NCBI GenBank assembly: GCA_963719805.1
Contig: CAVRDF010000009.1
Location: forward strand, 372,001-436,000
Reading direction: 5' to 3'
DNA: 64,000 nt
DNA from: JAMXLO01 sp963719805
GTDB lineage: Bacteria > Pseudomonadota > Alphaproteobacteria > Acetobacterales > Acetobacteraceae
Of this stretch, positions 44,758 to 53,602 are shown in pieces. How positions within the stretch are numbered: position 1 is the first letter of the stretch; each line of letters starts with the position of its first letter. The notes beneath the pieces were generated by a model. That model made no database searches. It worked only from the letters and a program-made list of their open reading frames with translations, and was not told the DNA's origin. The position numbers and the translations under genes are program-made.

Positions 44758-46689
44758 CTATCGGGCCGTGATGGCTTGCCCGCCCGGCAGCGCCTCGCGC
44801 CATCCGATCGCGCCGAGCGCCGTTGCCACGATGTCCTTCGCGCTCAGCCTGGCCTCGGCCAACTGCTTGGCCTGCGAGTCATGATCGAGGAACACGTCGG
44901 GCAATACCATCGGCCGCACCTTCAGGCCGCCGTCCAGCAGGCCCTTCCAAGCCAGATGGTGCAGCACGGCTGAACTGAAGCCGCCGATGGAACCTTCCTC
45001 GATAGTGAGCAGCACCTCGTGGTGCCGCGCCAGTTGCTCGACCATCGCCGTATCCAATGGCTTGGCGAAGCGGGCATCCACCACGGTTGCCGGCAGTCCA
45101 CGAGCCGCCAGTTCGTCCGCTGCCTTCAGCGCGTCCGCAAGCCGCGGGCCGAGCGACAGGATGGCGATGTTGTTGCCTTCCCGCATAAGACGCGACTTGC
45201 CCAGCGGCAGGACCTCGCCGCGCTCCGGCAGCGGCACGCCCACGCCGTCGCCGCGCGGATAGCGCAACGCGCTGGGCCGATCGTCGATAGCGACGGCCGT
45301 CGCGACGGCGTGCACCAGTTCGCTTTCATCGGATGGCGCCATCAGCACGAAGCCAGGCAGGCAGCCGAGATAGGCTAGATCGAACGACCCGGAGTGCGTC
45401 GCGCCGTCGGCGCCCACCGGACCGGCGCGATCCAGCGCGAAGCGCACCGGAAGCGACTGGATCGCCACGTCGTGCACGACCTGGTCGTAGGCTCGTTGCA
45501 GGAAGGTCGAGTAGATCGCGCAGAACGGTTTCATCCCCTCAGTTGCCAGACCGGCCGCGAAGGTCACCGCGTGCTGCTCCGCAATGCCGACATCGAAGGT
45601 GCGATCCGGGAAGCGCTTGCCGAACCGATCGATGCCGGTGCCAGACGGCATCGCGGCGGTGATCCCGATAATGGAGGAATCGCGCTCCGCCTCGGAGATA
45701 AGCGCCTCAGCAAATACCTTCGTATAGGACGGCGGACCGGGAGGCGCCTTGGCCTGCTCGCCGGTAATGACATTGAACTTGGATACGCTGTGCAGCTTGT
45801 CGGCAGAGGCCTCTGCCAGCGCGTAGCCCTTGCCCTTTTGGGTAATGGCGTGAACCAGGATCGGCCCGGCTTCCTCCGCCTCGCGCACATTGCGCAGCAC
45901 GGGGAGCAGATGATCGAGGTTATGGCCGTCGATCGGGCCGACGTAATAGAAGCCGAGTTCCTCGAACAAGGTGCCGCCCGTCAGCATGCCGCGGGCATAC
46001 TCTTCCGCACGGCGGGCGGTGCGCTCGATGCCCTTGGGGAAGCGCTTGGCCATCCGCACTGCCAGGTCGCGTAGCGACAGGAAGCTGCGCGACGACATCA
46101 GCCGCGACAGATACGCGCTCATCGCGCCGACCGGGGGCGCAATCGACATGTCGTTGTCGTTCAGCACGACGATAAGGCGGGTGTGGTGGGCGCCAGCGTT
46201 GTTCATTGCCTCATAGGCCATGCCAGCGCTCATCGCGCCGTCGCCGATCACCGCGATGACGTTGCGCTCCTCGCCTTTCAGGTCGCGCGCCACCGCCATG
46301 CCGAGGCCAGCGGAGATCGAGGTCGAGGAATGTGCCGCGCCGAACGGGTCGTATTCGCTCTCGGCGCGGCGGGTGAACCCGGACAGGCCTCCGCCCTGAC
46401 GCAGCGTGCGGATCCGGTCGCGCCGGCCGGTGAGGATCTTGTGCGGGTACGCCTGGTGGCCGACGTCCCAGAGCAGCCGGTCGTGCGGTGTGTCGAAGAT
46501 GGCGTGGATAGCGACAGTCAACTCCACCACGCCGAGCGAGGCGCCCAAATGGCCACCGGTGACGGATACCGCGTCAATGGTCTCCGCACGCAGCTCATCG
46601 GCAAGCTCCCGCAGTTGCTCCGGCGAAAAGTTGCGCAGATCGCCCGGAATCCGGACACGATCCAACAGCGGCGTCTTCACTGGACTCAT
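44758..46689 (-). CDS. dxs: 1-Deoxy-D-xylulose-5-phosphate synthase
   Basis: 643 residues, thiamine-diphosphate enzyme condensing pyruvate and glyceraldehyde 3-phosphate, first step of the MEP isoprenoid pathway. Motifs: HLGASLGVVELTVAIH (His, about residue 47), WDVGHQAYPHKILTGR (about 75-90), the TPP motif VIGDGAMSAGMAYEAMNNAG (about 146-165), VLNDNDMSIAPPVGA, and the pyrimidine-binding GIAEQHAVTFAAGLA (Glu, about 368). It is in one run with ispA upstream and hpnI-hpnJ downstream, linking precursor supply to hopanoid finishing. Confidence 0.96.
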   Translation of the reverse strand: MSPVKTPLLDRVRIPGDLRNFSPEQLRELADELRAETIDAVSVTGGHLGASLGVVELTVAIHAIFDTPHDRLLWDVGHQAYPHKILTGRRDRIRTLRQGGGLSGFTRRAESEYDPFGAAHSSTSISAGLGMAVARDLKGEERNVIAVIGDGAMSAGMAYEAMNNAGAHHTRLIVVLNDNDMSIAPPVGAMSAYLSRLMSSRSFLSLRDLAVRMAKRFPKGIERTARRAEEYARGMLTGGTLFEELGFYYVGPIDGHNLDHLLPVLRNVREAEEAGPILVHAITQKGKGYALAEASADKLHSVSKFNVITGEQAKAPPGPPSYTKVFAEALISEAERDSSIIGITAAMPSGTGIDRFGKRFPDRTFDVGIAEQHAVTFAAGLATEGMKPFCAIYSTFLQRAYDQVVHDVAIQSLPVRFALDRAGPVGADGATHSGSFDLAYLGCLPGFVLMAPSDESELVHAVATAVAIDDRPSALRYPRGDGVGVPLPERGEVLPLGKSRLMREGNNIAILSLGPRLADALKAADELAARGLPATVVDARFAKPLDTAMVEQLARHHEVLLTIEEGSIGGFSSAVLHHLAWKGLLDGGLKVRPMVLPDVFLDHDSQAKQLAEARLSAKDIVATALGAIGWREALPGGQAITAR

Positions 46690-46711
46690 CTCGTTCTCTC
46701 TGCCCCGATAT

Positions 46712-47650
46712 TCAGTTCCGTCGCGTCACGACATACGATGCCAGTGACCGTAGAAGCCTGGCGCGTTCGCCGAAGCCTTCCAGATGGCCGGCTGCCTGGC
46801 GCGCCAGTAAGTCGGCCTGCGCCCGTGCCCGCTCTATGCCAAGTATTGCGACCATTGTCGCCTTGCCGGCAGCGGCGTCCTTGCCAGTCGTCTTTCCGGT
46901 CTGCTCCGTGCTGCCCTCCGCGTCCAGTAAGTCATCCGCGATCTGAAAGGCGGCACCTATGTCGCGGCCATAGGCTGCCAACAGGTGACGCTGCGACAAC
47001 GGCGCCCGCCCAAGAATGGCACCGGCCTCGGCGCTGTATTGTATAAGTCGGCCGGTTTTTAGCGCTTGCAACCGCGCAATCGTCGGTGCGTCCAGCGTTT
47101 TGCCCTCGGTCAGCATATCGATCATCTGGCCACCGGCCATACCGCGGGCACCAGCGGCCGCCCCAAGCGCTGCCAATAGTTCGCAGCGGGCCTGCGGGTC
47201 CGAGTGGGTATCCGGCTCGGCCAGTACTTCGAACGCCCGGGTCTGCAACGCGTCGCCGGCCAGGATCGCGGTAGCCTCATCGAACGCCTTGTGGGTCGAA
47301 GGCCTGCCGCGCCGCAAATCGTCATTGTCCATTGCCGGCAAGTCGTCGTGGACCAGCGAATAGGCGTGCAACATCTCCACCGAAGCGGCGACCCGGGCCG
47401 CGCAGGTCTGCGATACCGCGAAAAGGCCGGCGCTCTCCATGACCATGAAGGCGCGCATCCGCTTGCCGCCGCCCAGGGTCGCATAACGCATGGCCTCGGC
47501 CAGCCGCCCTTCGGCGCCCTCGACCGGGGGAAGTAATGCCTCGAGCGAGGCTTCCACCACCTCGGCGATACTCGATAGCGCGGCGGGCAGGTCCATTTCA
47601 GCCACACTCATCGCGTCAGCCTTCCGCTGCCACTCCCCAAGCAAATCCAT
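46712..47650 (-). CDS. ispA: Farnesyl diphosphate synthase (polyprenyl synthetase family)
   Basis: 312 residues; makes C15 farnesyl diphosphate, the squalene and hopanoid precursor. First Asp-rich motif LVHDDLPAMDNDDLRRGRPSTHK (about residues 97-119, DDxxxxD form typical of bacterial FPP synthases), GGKRMRAFMV near 57-66, and the second Asp motif FQIADDLLDAEG (about 233-244). A later ATG (47611, MSVAEMDL) could be the true start. No xseB precedes it. The roughly 180-bp gap to ispH is a divergent promoter region. Confidence 0.93.
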   Translation of the reverse strand: MDLLGEWQRKADAMSVAEMDLPAALSSIAEVVEASLEALLPPVEGAEGRLAEAMRYATLGGGKRMRAFMVMESAGLFAVSQTCAARVAASVEMLHAYSLVHDDLPAMDNDDLRRGRPSTHKAFDEATAILAGDALQTRAFEVLAEPDTHSDPQARCELLAALGAAAGARGMAGGQMIDMLTEGKTLDAPTIARLQALKTGRLIQYSAEAGAILGRAPLSQRHLLAAYGRDIGAAFQIADDLLDAEGSTEQTGKTTGKDAAAGKATMVAILGIERARAQADLLARQAAGHLEGFGERARLLRSLASYVVTRRN

Positions 47651-47832
47651 CTGTCATAATCCGAGCATATGGGAACGGCGTCTCCCCCAGTGGACTCGCG
47701 GATCACACCTCTGTGTGGCTCGGCCGCTAGACCGCATCACTGCATTACCGCAACCTCCCGCGTCGCGCCACCCGGCGGCATTGCCGCTCCGGGGTACCCA
47801 TGCCATATGCCGGCGATCGGGGAGAACAGCCC

Positions 47833-48762
47833 ATGATCCGCGTCATACTGGCCCAACCCCGCGGTTTCTGCGCCGGCGTGGAGCGGGCAATCGAAATCGT
47901 CGAGCGGGCCCTGAAGAAGTACGGGCCGCCGATCTATGTACGTCACGAAATCGTGCACAACCGCCACGTGGTAGAGGATCTGCGCACACGCGGCGCGGTT
48001 TTTGTGGACGAGCTGGATGAAATTCCGCCCGGCGCGATGACCATTTTCTCGGCCCACGGGGTTGCCAAGCGGGTCGAGCAACTGGCCGCCGAGCGTGATC
48101 TGCCGGTGATCGACGCTACCTGCCCGCTGGTTGCCAAGGTGCACAACGAAGGCCGGCGCTACGCGGCGCAGGGACGCGAGATTGTGCTGGTCGGCCATGC
48201 CGGCCACGCCGAGGTCGAGGGGACGATCGGTCAGGTGCCCGGCAAGGTCCACCTGGTGCAGACCGTCGCCGATGTGGCCACGCTGCGGGTGACCGATCCC
48301 GACAAGCTTGCCTATATCACCCAGACGACACTGTCGGTGGATGACACACGCGGCATCATCGCAGCCCTGAAAGAGCGCTTTCCTTCCATCGTCGGACCGG
48401 ACGTGCGCGACATCTGCTATGCCACGCAAAACCGCCAGCAGGCGGTGCGCGATCTGGCGCGTGAGGTGGACATGATCCTCGTCGTCGGCTCGCGCAACAG
48501 TTCGAATTCCAATCGGCTGCGCGAAATCGGCGAGGAACTGGGACGCCCGTCCTACCTGATCGACGATGCGGATGCGCTGCTGCCTGAATGGTTCGTCGGC
48601 GTGGGGTCCGTTGGCGTCACCGCCGGCGCGTCGGCACCGGAGTTGCTGGTGCAGGGCGTGCTGGACGGGCTGCGCCAGTTTGGTGAAATCGAGGTTGCTA
48701 CCCTGGCGGGGGTGGCGGAGGACGTGCGCTTCCGCTTCCCCAAGGAACTGGCTGAAGTATAG
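47833..48762 (+). CDS. ispH: 4-Hydroxy-3-methylbut-2-enyl diphosphate reductase
   Basis: 309 residues, iron-sulfur enzyme making IPP and DMAPP, last step of the MEP pathway. The three cluster cysteines are in AQPRGFCAGVERA (about residue 12), IDATCPLVAKVH (about 97) and DICYATQNRQQAV (about 197), with catalytic EIVHNRHVVE (about 39-48) and GHAGHAEVEGTIGQ. Start at 47833, preceded by GGGGAG; the frame is open 11 codons earlier. hpnH starts 13 bp after its stop. Confidence 0.95.
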   Translation: MIRVILAQPRGFCAGVERAIEIVERALKKYGPPIYVRHEIVHNRHVVEDLRTRGAVFVDELDEIPPGAMTIFSAHGVAKRVEQLAAERDLPVIDATCPLVAKVHNEGRRYAAQGREIVLVGHAGHAEVEGTIGQVPGKVHLVQTVADVATLRVTDPDKLAYITQTTLSVDDTRGIIAALKERFPSIVGPDVRDICYATQNRQQAVRDLAREVDMILVVGSRNSSNSNRLREIGEELGRPSYLIDDADALLPEWFVGVGSVGVTAGASAPELLVQGVLDGLRQFGEIEVATLAGVAEDVRFRFPKELAEV

Positions 48763-48775
48763 AGGACAGACCGCA

Positions 48776-49915
48776 ATGGCCGTGCCGTTGAACCAGGCGC
48801 TGCGTGTCGGCGCCTATGTCGTGAAGCAGCACCTGCTGGGGCGCAAGCGCTACCCGCTGGTGCTGATGCTGGAACCACTGTTTCGCTGCAACCTGGCCTG
48901 TGCCGGATGTGGCAAGATTGACTATCCGGCAGAGATCCTGAACCAGCGGCTGTCGGTCGCCGAATGCATGGAGGCGATCGAAGAGTGCGGCGCCCCGGTA
49001 GTGGTGGTGGCCGGTGGCGAGCCCTTGCTGCATCGCGAGATCGAACAAATCGTCGAAGGCGCGATCGCGCGCAAGAAGTTCGTCATCGTGTGCACCAACG
49101 CGCTGCTGCTGGAAAAGAAGATGCATCTGTTCCAGCCGAGCAAGTGGTTCACCTGGTCGGTGCATCTGGACGGTGCGCGGGAAGAGCACGACATCTCCGT
49201 ATGCCAGGACGGCGTCTACGACCGCGCGGTGGCGGCAATTGCCACGGCAAAGCAGCGCGGCTTCCGCACCGTTATCAACACTACGCTTTTCGACAATGCG
49301 AAGCCCGAGCGGGTCGCGTCGTTCTTCGACGATGTGATGGCGATGGGGGTGGATGGCATTTCGCTCTCGCCCGGCTACGCCTATGAACGTGCACCTGATC
49401 AGCAGCATTTCCTGAACCGCCGCAAGACCAAGGAACTGTTCCGCGGCATCTTCGCGCGTCAGGGCAAACGCAAGTGGTCATTCAACCAGTCGTCGATGTT
49501 CCTGGATTTCCTGGCGGGCAACCAGACGTTCCACTGCACGCCCTGGGGCAATCCGTGCCGCACATATTTCGGCTGGCAGCGACCCTGCTACTTGTTGGGT
49601 GAGGGCTATGCCAAGACCTTCAAGGAGCTGATGGAAGAGACCGATTGGGATCGCTACGGCACCGGCAATTACGAAAAATGCGCCGACTGCATGGTGCATT
49701 CCGGCTACGAGGCGACGGCGGTGAACGAGACCATCCGGCGCCCGTGGAGGGCCGCGGCGCAGGCAATACGCGGCATCCGCACGGAAGGCCCAATGGCACC
49801 GGACATTGCGCTGGATCGCCAGCGTCCCGCTGAATACGTGTTCAGCGCGCATGTGCAGCAGGCGATGGCACGCATACACGCGCGCAAGGACGCGGTGGCA
49901 GAGGCATCGGACTAA
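48776..49915 (+). CDS. hpnH: Hopanoid biosynthesis radical SAM protein HpnH (adenosylhopane synthase)
   Basis: 379 residues. It adds the 5'-deoxyadenosyl group to diploptene to give adenosylhopane, the first step of the extended side chain. The Fe-S motif is LFRCNLACAGCGKIDYP (C-X3-C-X2-C, about residues 43-50), then VVVAGGEPLLH. The C-terminal half has a conserved HCTPWGNPCRTYFGWQRPCYLLGEGY cysteine region and NYEKCADCMVHSGYEATAV. Co-transcribed with ispH. Confidence 0.94.
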   Translation: MAVPLNQALRVGAYVVKQHLLGRKRYPLVLMLEPLFRCNLACAGCGKIDYPAEILNQRLSVAECMEAIEECGAPVVVVAGGEPLLHREIEQIVEGAIARKKFVIVCTNALLLEKKMHLFQPSKWFTWSVHLDGAREEHDISVCQDGVYDRAVAAIATAKQRGFRTVINTTLFDNAKPERVASFFDDVMAMGVDGISLSPGYAYERAPDQQHFLNRRKTKELFRGIFARQGKRKWSFNQSSMFLDFLAGNQTFHCTPWGNPCRTYFGWQRPCYLLGEGYAKTFKELMEETDWDRYGTGNYEKCADCMVHSGYEATAVNETIRRPWRAAAQAIRGIRTEGPMAPDIALDRQRPAEYVFSAHVQQAMARIHARKDAVAEASD

Positions 49916-49950
49916 CCAGTCTCGCCGATATCAGCCGGGAGGGAGCCGCC

Positions 49951-50898
49951 ATGGCCAATCGCATCAATCGTGCCATTGAGCTATTGGAACAGGGGCAGGC
50001 GATCTACTACGACGGACCACATACCGGCCATGTATTGACGCACGCTCAGGGACGCCATGATGCGCACACCTGGGCCGACTATATGAACGTCGGCATGGAA
50101 CACGGCGCCTTCGACATGACCGGGCTGGCCGAATACATGCACGGCCTCGTCGGCGGCGGCCCGACGCGCTCCGGCCACCGCACGCCAACGGTCATCGTGG
50201 AAGCGCCGGTGAATGGCACCGACGAAGCGAATGTTCGGTTCAATGCGTGGCAGTTCCGCCAAATCCTTGGCCGCGGCGCGCATGGCATCCTGTTGTGCCA
50301 GGCCGAGACCGCTGATGCGGTGCGTGCCTTCGTTGAGTCGTGCCGCTATCCACATCATCCGGCCGGAGTTGATGGATCAATCCCCTCACCCGTGGAGCGC
50401 ATGCGTGGTGCGCAGCGTCCAGCCCATGCCAATGAAGGCAAGCTGGGGATCGGTACGCGCGGTCGCGGTTCCGAAGCGACAGCCGCGGAAATCTGGGGCG
50501 TAACGCAACAGGACTACATGCAGCGCTGCGAGCCTTGGCCGCTGAACCCAGCCGGCGAGCTGCTGCTCGGGGTGAAGCTGGAAAGCCCGGAAGGCATTGC
50601 GCACGCCGATGAAATATGCGCGGTGCCGGGGCTTGGCTTTGCCGAGCTTGGACCAGGCGATCTGGGCTTGTCGCTGGGCTATACCACGCTACAGCGCGAT
50701 CCATATCCGCCAGAGATGGCCGAGGCCCGCGCAAAGGTGTTTGCGGCGTGCAAGCGCAACGGTATCGCGTTCCTTGAGGGCTGCACGCCCGCCAACATCA
50801 AGGCCCGGCTGGATGAAGGCGTGCTGGTGATCGCCGGACATAATGCGGAAACCGCCGAGATCGGACGCGCGCATCAGAAGCGCGCGATGCCTGTGTAG
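49951..50898 (+). CDS. HpcH/HpaI aldolase/citrate lyase family protein
   Basis: 315 residues of the class II pyruvate aldolase fold. NRAIELLEQGQAIYY opens the protein, PTVIVEAPVNGTDEANVRF holds the Glu/Asn region (about residues 79-97), and LGVKLESPEGIAHADEICAVPGLGFAELGPGDLGLSLGY (about 207-245) has metal ligands Glu and Asp. Compared with HpaI it has a longer middle insert (residues about 130-190), so the substrate is uncertain. GGGAGG precedes the ATG. Its stop directly abuts the convergent MaoC gene. Confidence 0.82.
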   Translation: MANRINRAIELLEQGQAIYYDGPHTGHVLTHAQGRHDAHTWADYMNVGMEHGAFDMTGLAEYMHGLVGGGPTRSGHRTPTVIVEAPVNGTDEANVRFNAWQFRQILGRGAHGILLCQAETADAVRAFVESCRYPHHPAGVDGSIPSPVERMRGAQRPAHANEGKLGIGTRGRGSEATAAEIWGVTQQDYMQRCEPWPLNPAGELLLGVKLESPEGIAHADEICAVPGLGFAELGPGDLGLSLGYTTLQRDPYPPEMAEARAKVFAACKRNGIAFLEGCTPANIKARLDEGVLVIAGHNAETAEIGRAHQKRAMPV

Positions 50899-51873
50899 TC
50901 AGTATCCTGCCGCCGCATAGGGCGTTGCGGCGGCGCGGCGATAGACCAGCAGGGTCCGGCGATACGACAGCACTTCATCGTCCCGTTGATTGCGTGCGCG
51001 CGTGGTGACCGAGACGATCCCCTCGCCTTGCCGGGAGCGCGAGGGGCGGGCTTCATCGATTGTCGATTTAGCCTGGATCGTATCGCCGATGGCGACCTGC
51101 GCAGGCAATTGCACATCCTTCCAACCAAGGTTGGCGACCACGCGACCGAACGTGCGCGTGGTCAACGCAGTCACTACAGCAATGACGAATGCCTCAGGGA
51201 CATGATCGTACTGCGTTAGATCGAGCGAACGCCAGGCGTGGCGGTGGGATTCCTCCTCGTGAAAGGTGCGCGACGGCGCATGGACAAATGTCTCTCCGGC
51301 AATGCAATCCTCGAACCAAAGACCGGATTGTTCCACCAACGCGCCACCGGGCTCAGTGTGATACGCGGAAAAGCGATCTGCGACGGCAGGCTGCGTCGCC
51401 GGATCGCGGCGCATCATTGCCATCCGGCACGTCATCCGTGCCACCTCGCTGCCATCCGCCTTGTGACCACGAAGCAGCACGCGGATCACCGCAGCCTCTG
51501 CATCGATATCGAGCACCTCAGACTCGGCATACAGTGTGTCGCCACCGAACAGCGGACCGTTCATCGCGATATCGTCGAAGCCGATGATGGCGCGACGCCG
51601 GCCATACGTCTTGCTGGTCATACCGATCAGCCGCTGCAATGTCAGAGTGCTCACCATCAGCGGGCGCTGCCACGCGGTCGCCGCGGCATAGTGCGCATCG
51701 AAATGCAGCATGGCACCGTTCAAGGTGTCGAGTGCCTCATCCACGTTGTCCTGCTGTGAAAGAGTCACACCGGGACGATGGCGAAAGCGCTGGCCGGGAG
51801 CAAAATCCTCGAAGTCGAGGCCGATACGCTGGCGATAACGGTTCTCGCCGATGAGGTGGTAAGCGCTGAACAT
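50899..51873 (-). CDS. MaoC family dehydratase, tandem hot-dog
   Basis: 324 residues with two hot-dog-like halves. The first starts GLDFEDFAPGQRFRHRPGVTLSQQDNVDEALDTLNGAMLHFDAHYA, with the hydratase pattern D-x(4)-H near LHFDAHYA. The second has LWFEDCIAGETFVHAPSRTFHEEESHRHAWRSLDLTQYDHVPEAFVIAVV. Such proteins hydrate enoyl-CoAs; mesaconyl-CoA hydratase is one relative. Start at MFSAYHLIGENRY (51873); the frame is open further. It diverges from the acyl-CoA dehydrogenase. Confidence 0.78.
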   Translation of the reverse strand: MFSAYHLIGENRYRQRIGLDFEDFAPGQRFRHRPGVTLSQQDNVDEALDTLNGAMLHFDAHYAAATAWQRPLMVSTLTLQRLIGMTSKTYGRRRAIIGFDDIAMNGPLFGGDTLYAESEVLDIDAEAAVIRVLLRGHKADGSEVARMTCRMAMMRRDPATQPAVADRFSAYHTEPGGALVEQSGLWFEDCIAGETFVHAPSRTFHEEESHRHAWRSLDLTQYDHVPEAFVIAVVTALTTRTFGRVVANLGWKDVQLPAQVAIGDTIQAKSTIDEARPSRSRQGEGIVSVTTRARNQRDDEVLSYRRTLLVYRRAAATPYAAAGY

Positions 51874-51919
51874 TGTCGCCTCCGTTGTCCGCGCCAAGCC
51901 GGCGCCGCATACTGCCAAT

Positions 51920-53056
51920 ATGACAGATACCCTGGTCCTCGACGCAATCGATGCATTTCTGGCGCGTGACGTCATCCAGCATGTGCACGCGCTCGAGCAC
52001 GACGACATCTATCCCGAAGCCATCGTCGCCCGCATGAAGGAACTCGGCTTGTTCGGTGCGACAATCGCGGCGCAGTACGGTGGGCTCGGCCTGGCGTGCG
52101 CGACCTATGCGGACATCGTCGAGCGGATCGCTCGGGTATGGATGTCACTCACCGGCATCTTCAACTCGCACCTGATCATGTCGGCGATCGTGCAGCGCAA
52201 TGGCACCGAAGCGCAGAAGCGGGAGTTCCTGCCACGCTTTGCCTCGGGTGAGCTACGCGGCGGCTTGGCGTTGACCGAGCCGGATTGCGGCACCGACCTT
52301 CAGGCGATCCGCGTCACCGCACGCCGGGACGGCGATGCCTACGTGGTGAACGGTACCAAGACCTGGATCAGCAACGGTATTTATGGCTCGTGCTTCGCTT
52401 TGCTGGTGAAGACCGATCCGGCCGCGGAGCCACGCCATCACGGCATGAGTATGCTGCTGGCCGAGAAGGGTCCCGGCTTCTCCGTCAGCCGCAAGTTGGA
52501 AAAGCTAGGCTACAAGGGAATCGACAGTGCCGAGCTCGTCTTTCAGGATTACCGCGTTCCAGCCGATCGGCTGATCGGCGGCGTGGAGGGGCGCGGCCTG
52601 CAACACGCTCTGTCGGGCCTTGAGCTCGGCCGCATCAATGTTGCATCGCGTGGTGTCGGCATTGCCCAGGCAGCGCTGGATGAATCGCTGCGCTACGCCC
52701 AACTGCGCAGTACCTTCGGCAAACCGATCGCCGAACATCAGGCAATTCAGTTGAAGCTCGCAGACATGGCGACGCGTACCGAAGCAGCTCGGCTGTTGGT
52801 ACGGCGCGCCGCGGAGATGTACGACCGGGGCGATCGCTGCGACATGGAAGCCGGTATGGCGAAGCTCTTCGCTACCGAGACAGCATTGGAGAACGCGACC
52901 GAGGCAATGCGCATCCATGGTGGCTACGGCTATTCGACGGAGTTTCCCGTCGAACGGTTGTACCGCGATGCGCCCCTGCTGGTCATTGGCGAGGGCACCA
53001 ACGAGCTGCAACGCATCATCATCGCGCGCCAGCTCGTCGCACGGAATCCGGCCTAG
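51920..53056 (+). CDS. Acyl-CoA dehydrogenase
   Basis: 378 residues, FAD enzyme for alpha,beta-desaturation of an acyl-CoA. FAD and substrate motifs are GGLALTEPDCGTDLQAIRVTA (about residues 113-133), VVNGTKTWISNGIYG, and the C-terminal IHGGYGYSTEFPVERLYRDAPLLVIGEGTNELQRIIIARQLV. The EGTNE carries the probable catalytic Glu in the usual place. It lies among CoA-related genes (MaoC, CoA transferase), suggesting oxidation of a short or branched acid. Confidence 0.9.
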   Translation: MTDTLVLDAIDAFLARDVIQHVHALEHDDIYPEAIVARMKELGLFGATIAAQYGGLGLACATYADIVERIARVWMSLTGIFNSHLIMSAIVQRNGTEAQKREFLPRFASGELRGGLALTEPDCGTDLQAIRVTARRDGDAYVVNGTKTWISNGIYGSCFALLVKTDPAAEPRHHGMSMLLAEKGPGFSVSRKLEKLGYKGIDSAELVFQDYRVPADRLIGGVEGRGLQHALSGLELGRINVASRGVGIAQAALDESLRYAQLRSTFGKPIAEHQAIQLKLADMATRTEAARLLVRRAAEMYDRGDRCDMEAGMAKLFATETALENATEAMRIHGGYGYSTEFPVERLYRDAPLLVIGEGTNELQRIIIARQLVARNPA

Positions 53057-53134
53057 GGAGCGCCCGCCACGCCATAGGTCATGCAATCCAGGTCACAGCA
53101 GGCGCGCAGGAACCCGACCTCGATCGTATGACCT

Positions 53135-53149
53135 CGCTCGCAATGACAC
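53135..53149 (-). repeat. Partial copy of the GTCATTGCGAG repeat
   Basis: CGCTCGCAATGACAC is the exact inverse of the first 15 bases of the repeat at 15888 and 23226 (GTGTCATTGCGAGCG). Only this end remains, between the acyl-CoA dehydrogenase and trmO, both of which end nearby. Confidence 0.65.
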
Positions 53150-53152
53150 GTT

Positions 53153-53602
53153 TCAGGCGCGCCGGGTCGCGTGCTGCTCCAGCCACCCCATAGTCGAATC
53201 GAGCTCGCAGTCGGTCGATTTCAGATACGGCTTGATGTCGAGCAGCGGCGTGCCGTCGACACAATCCAGGTAGCGCACCTTCAGCGTGGCACCATCGATC
53301 CCTTCGAACGCAACCACTGACATCCCGATCGGGTTGGGCCGTCGTGGCGAGCGTGTCGCGAAGATACCGCGCGGTTGCGCGTCGAACGGCGGCCTGAAGG
53401 TCAGTTCCGGCGACTTCACCTGATCCATCCAGTAAAGCAGGATCAAGTGGGAAAATCCTTCCAGGCTGCGCAGGCCCTCGAGGTATTCAGGCAAGACGAC
53501 GGCAGTGCATAAAGGTGCGGGGTTTGGCTGCCGTCCATTGCGCGGACATTCGGCAACGCTTCGCCAGGGCGTGTGCAACGCGCCGATCGGGCGCAGCATC
53601 AT
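53153..53602 (-). CDS. trmO: tRNA (t6A37) N6-methyltransferase TrmO
   Basis: 149 residues of the UPF0066/TsaA beta-barrel, a SAM-dependent enzyme that methylates t6A37 to m6t6A in threonine tRNA. Start RPIGALHTPW; core LEGLRSLEGFSHLILLYWMDQV (about residues 42-63); signature GIFATRSPRRPNPIGMSVV (about 79-97); terminal LDIKPYLKSTD. Its start overlaps the luciferase-like gene stop by 4 bases, an odd pairing functionally. Confidence 0.92.
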   Translation of the reverse strand: MMLRPIGALHTPWRSVAECPRNGRQPNPAPLCTAVVLPEYLEGLRSLEGFSHLILLYWMDQVKSPELTFRPPFDAQPRGIFATRSPRRPNPIGMSVVAFEGIDGATLKVRYLDCVDGTPLLDIKPYLKSTDCELDSTMGWLEQHATRRA

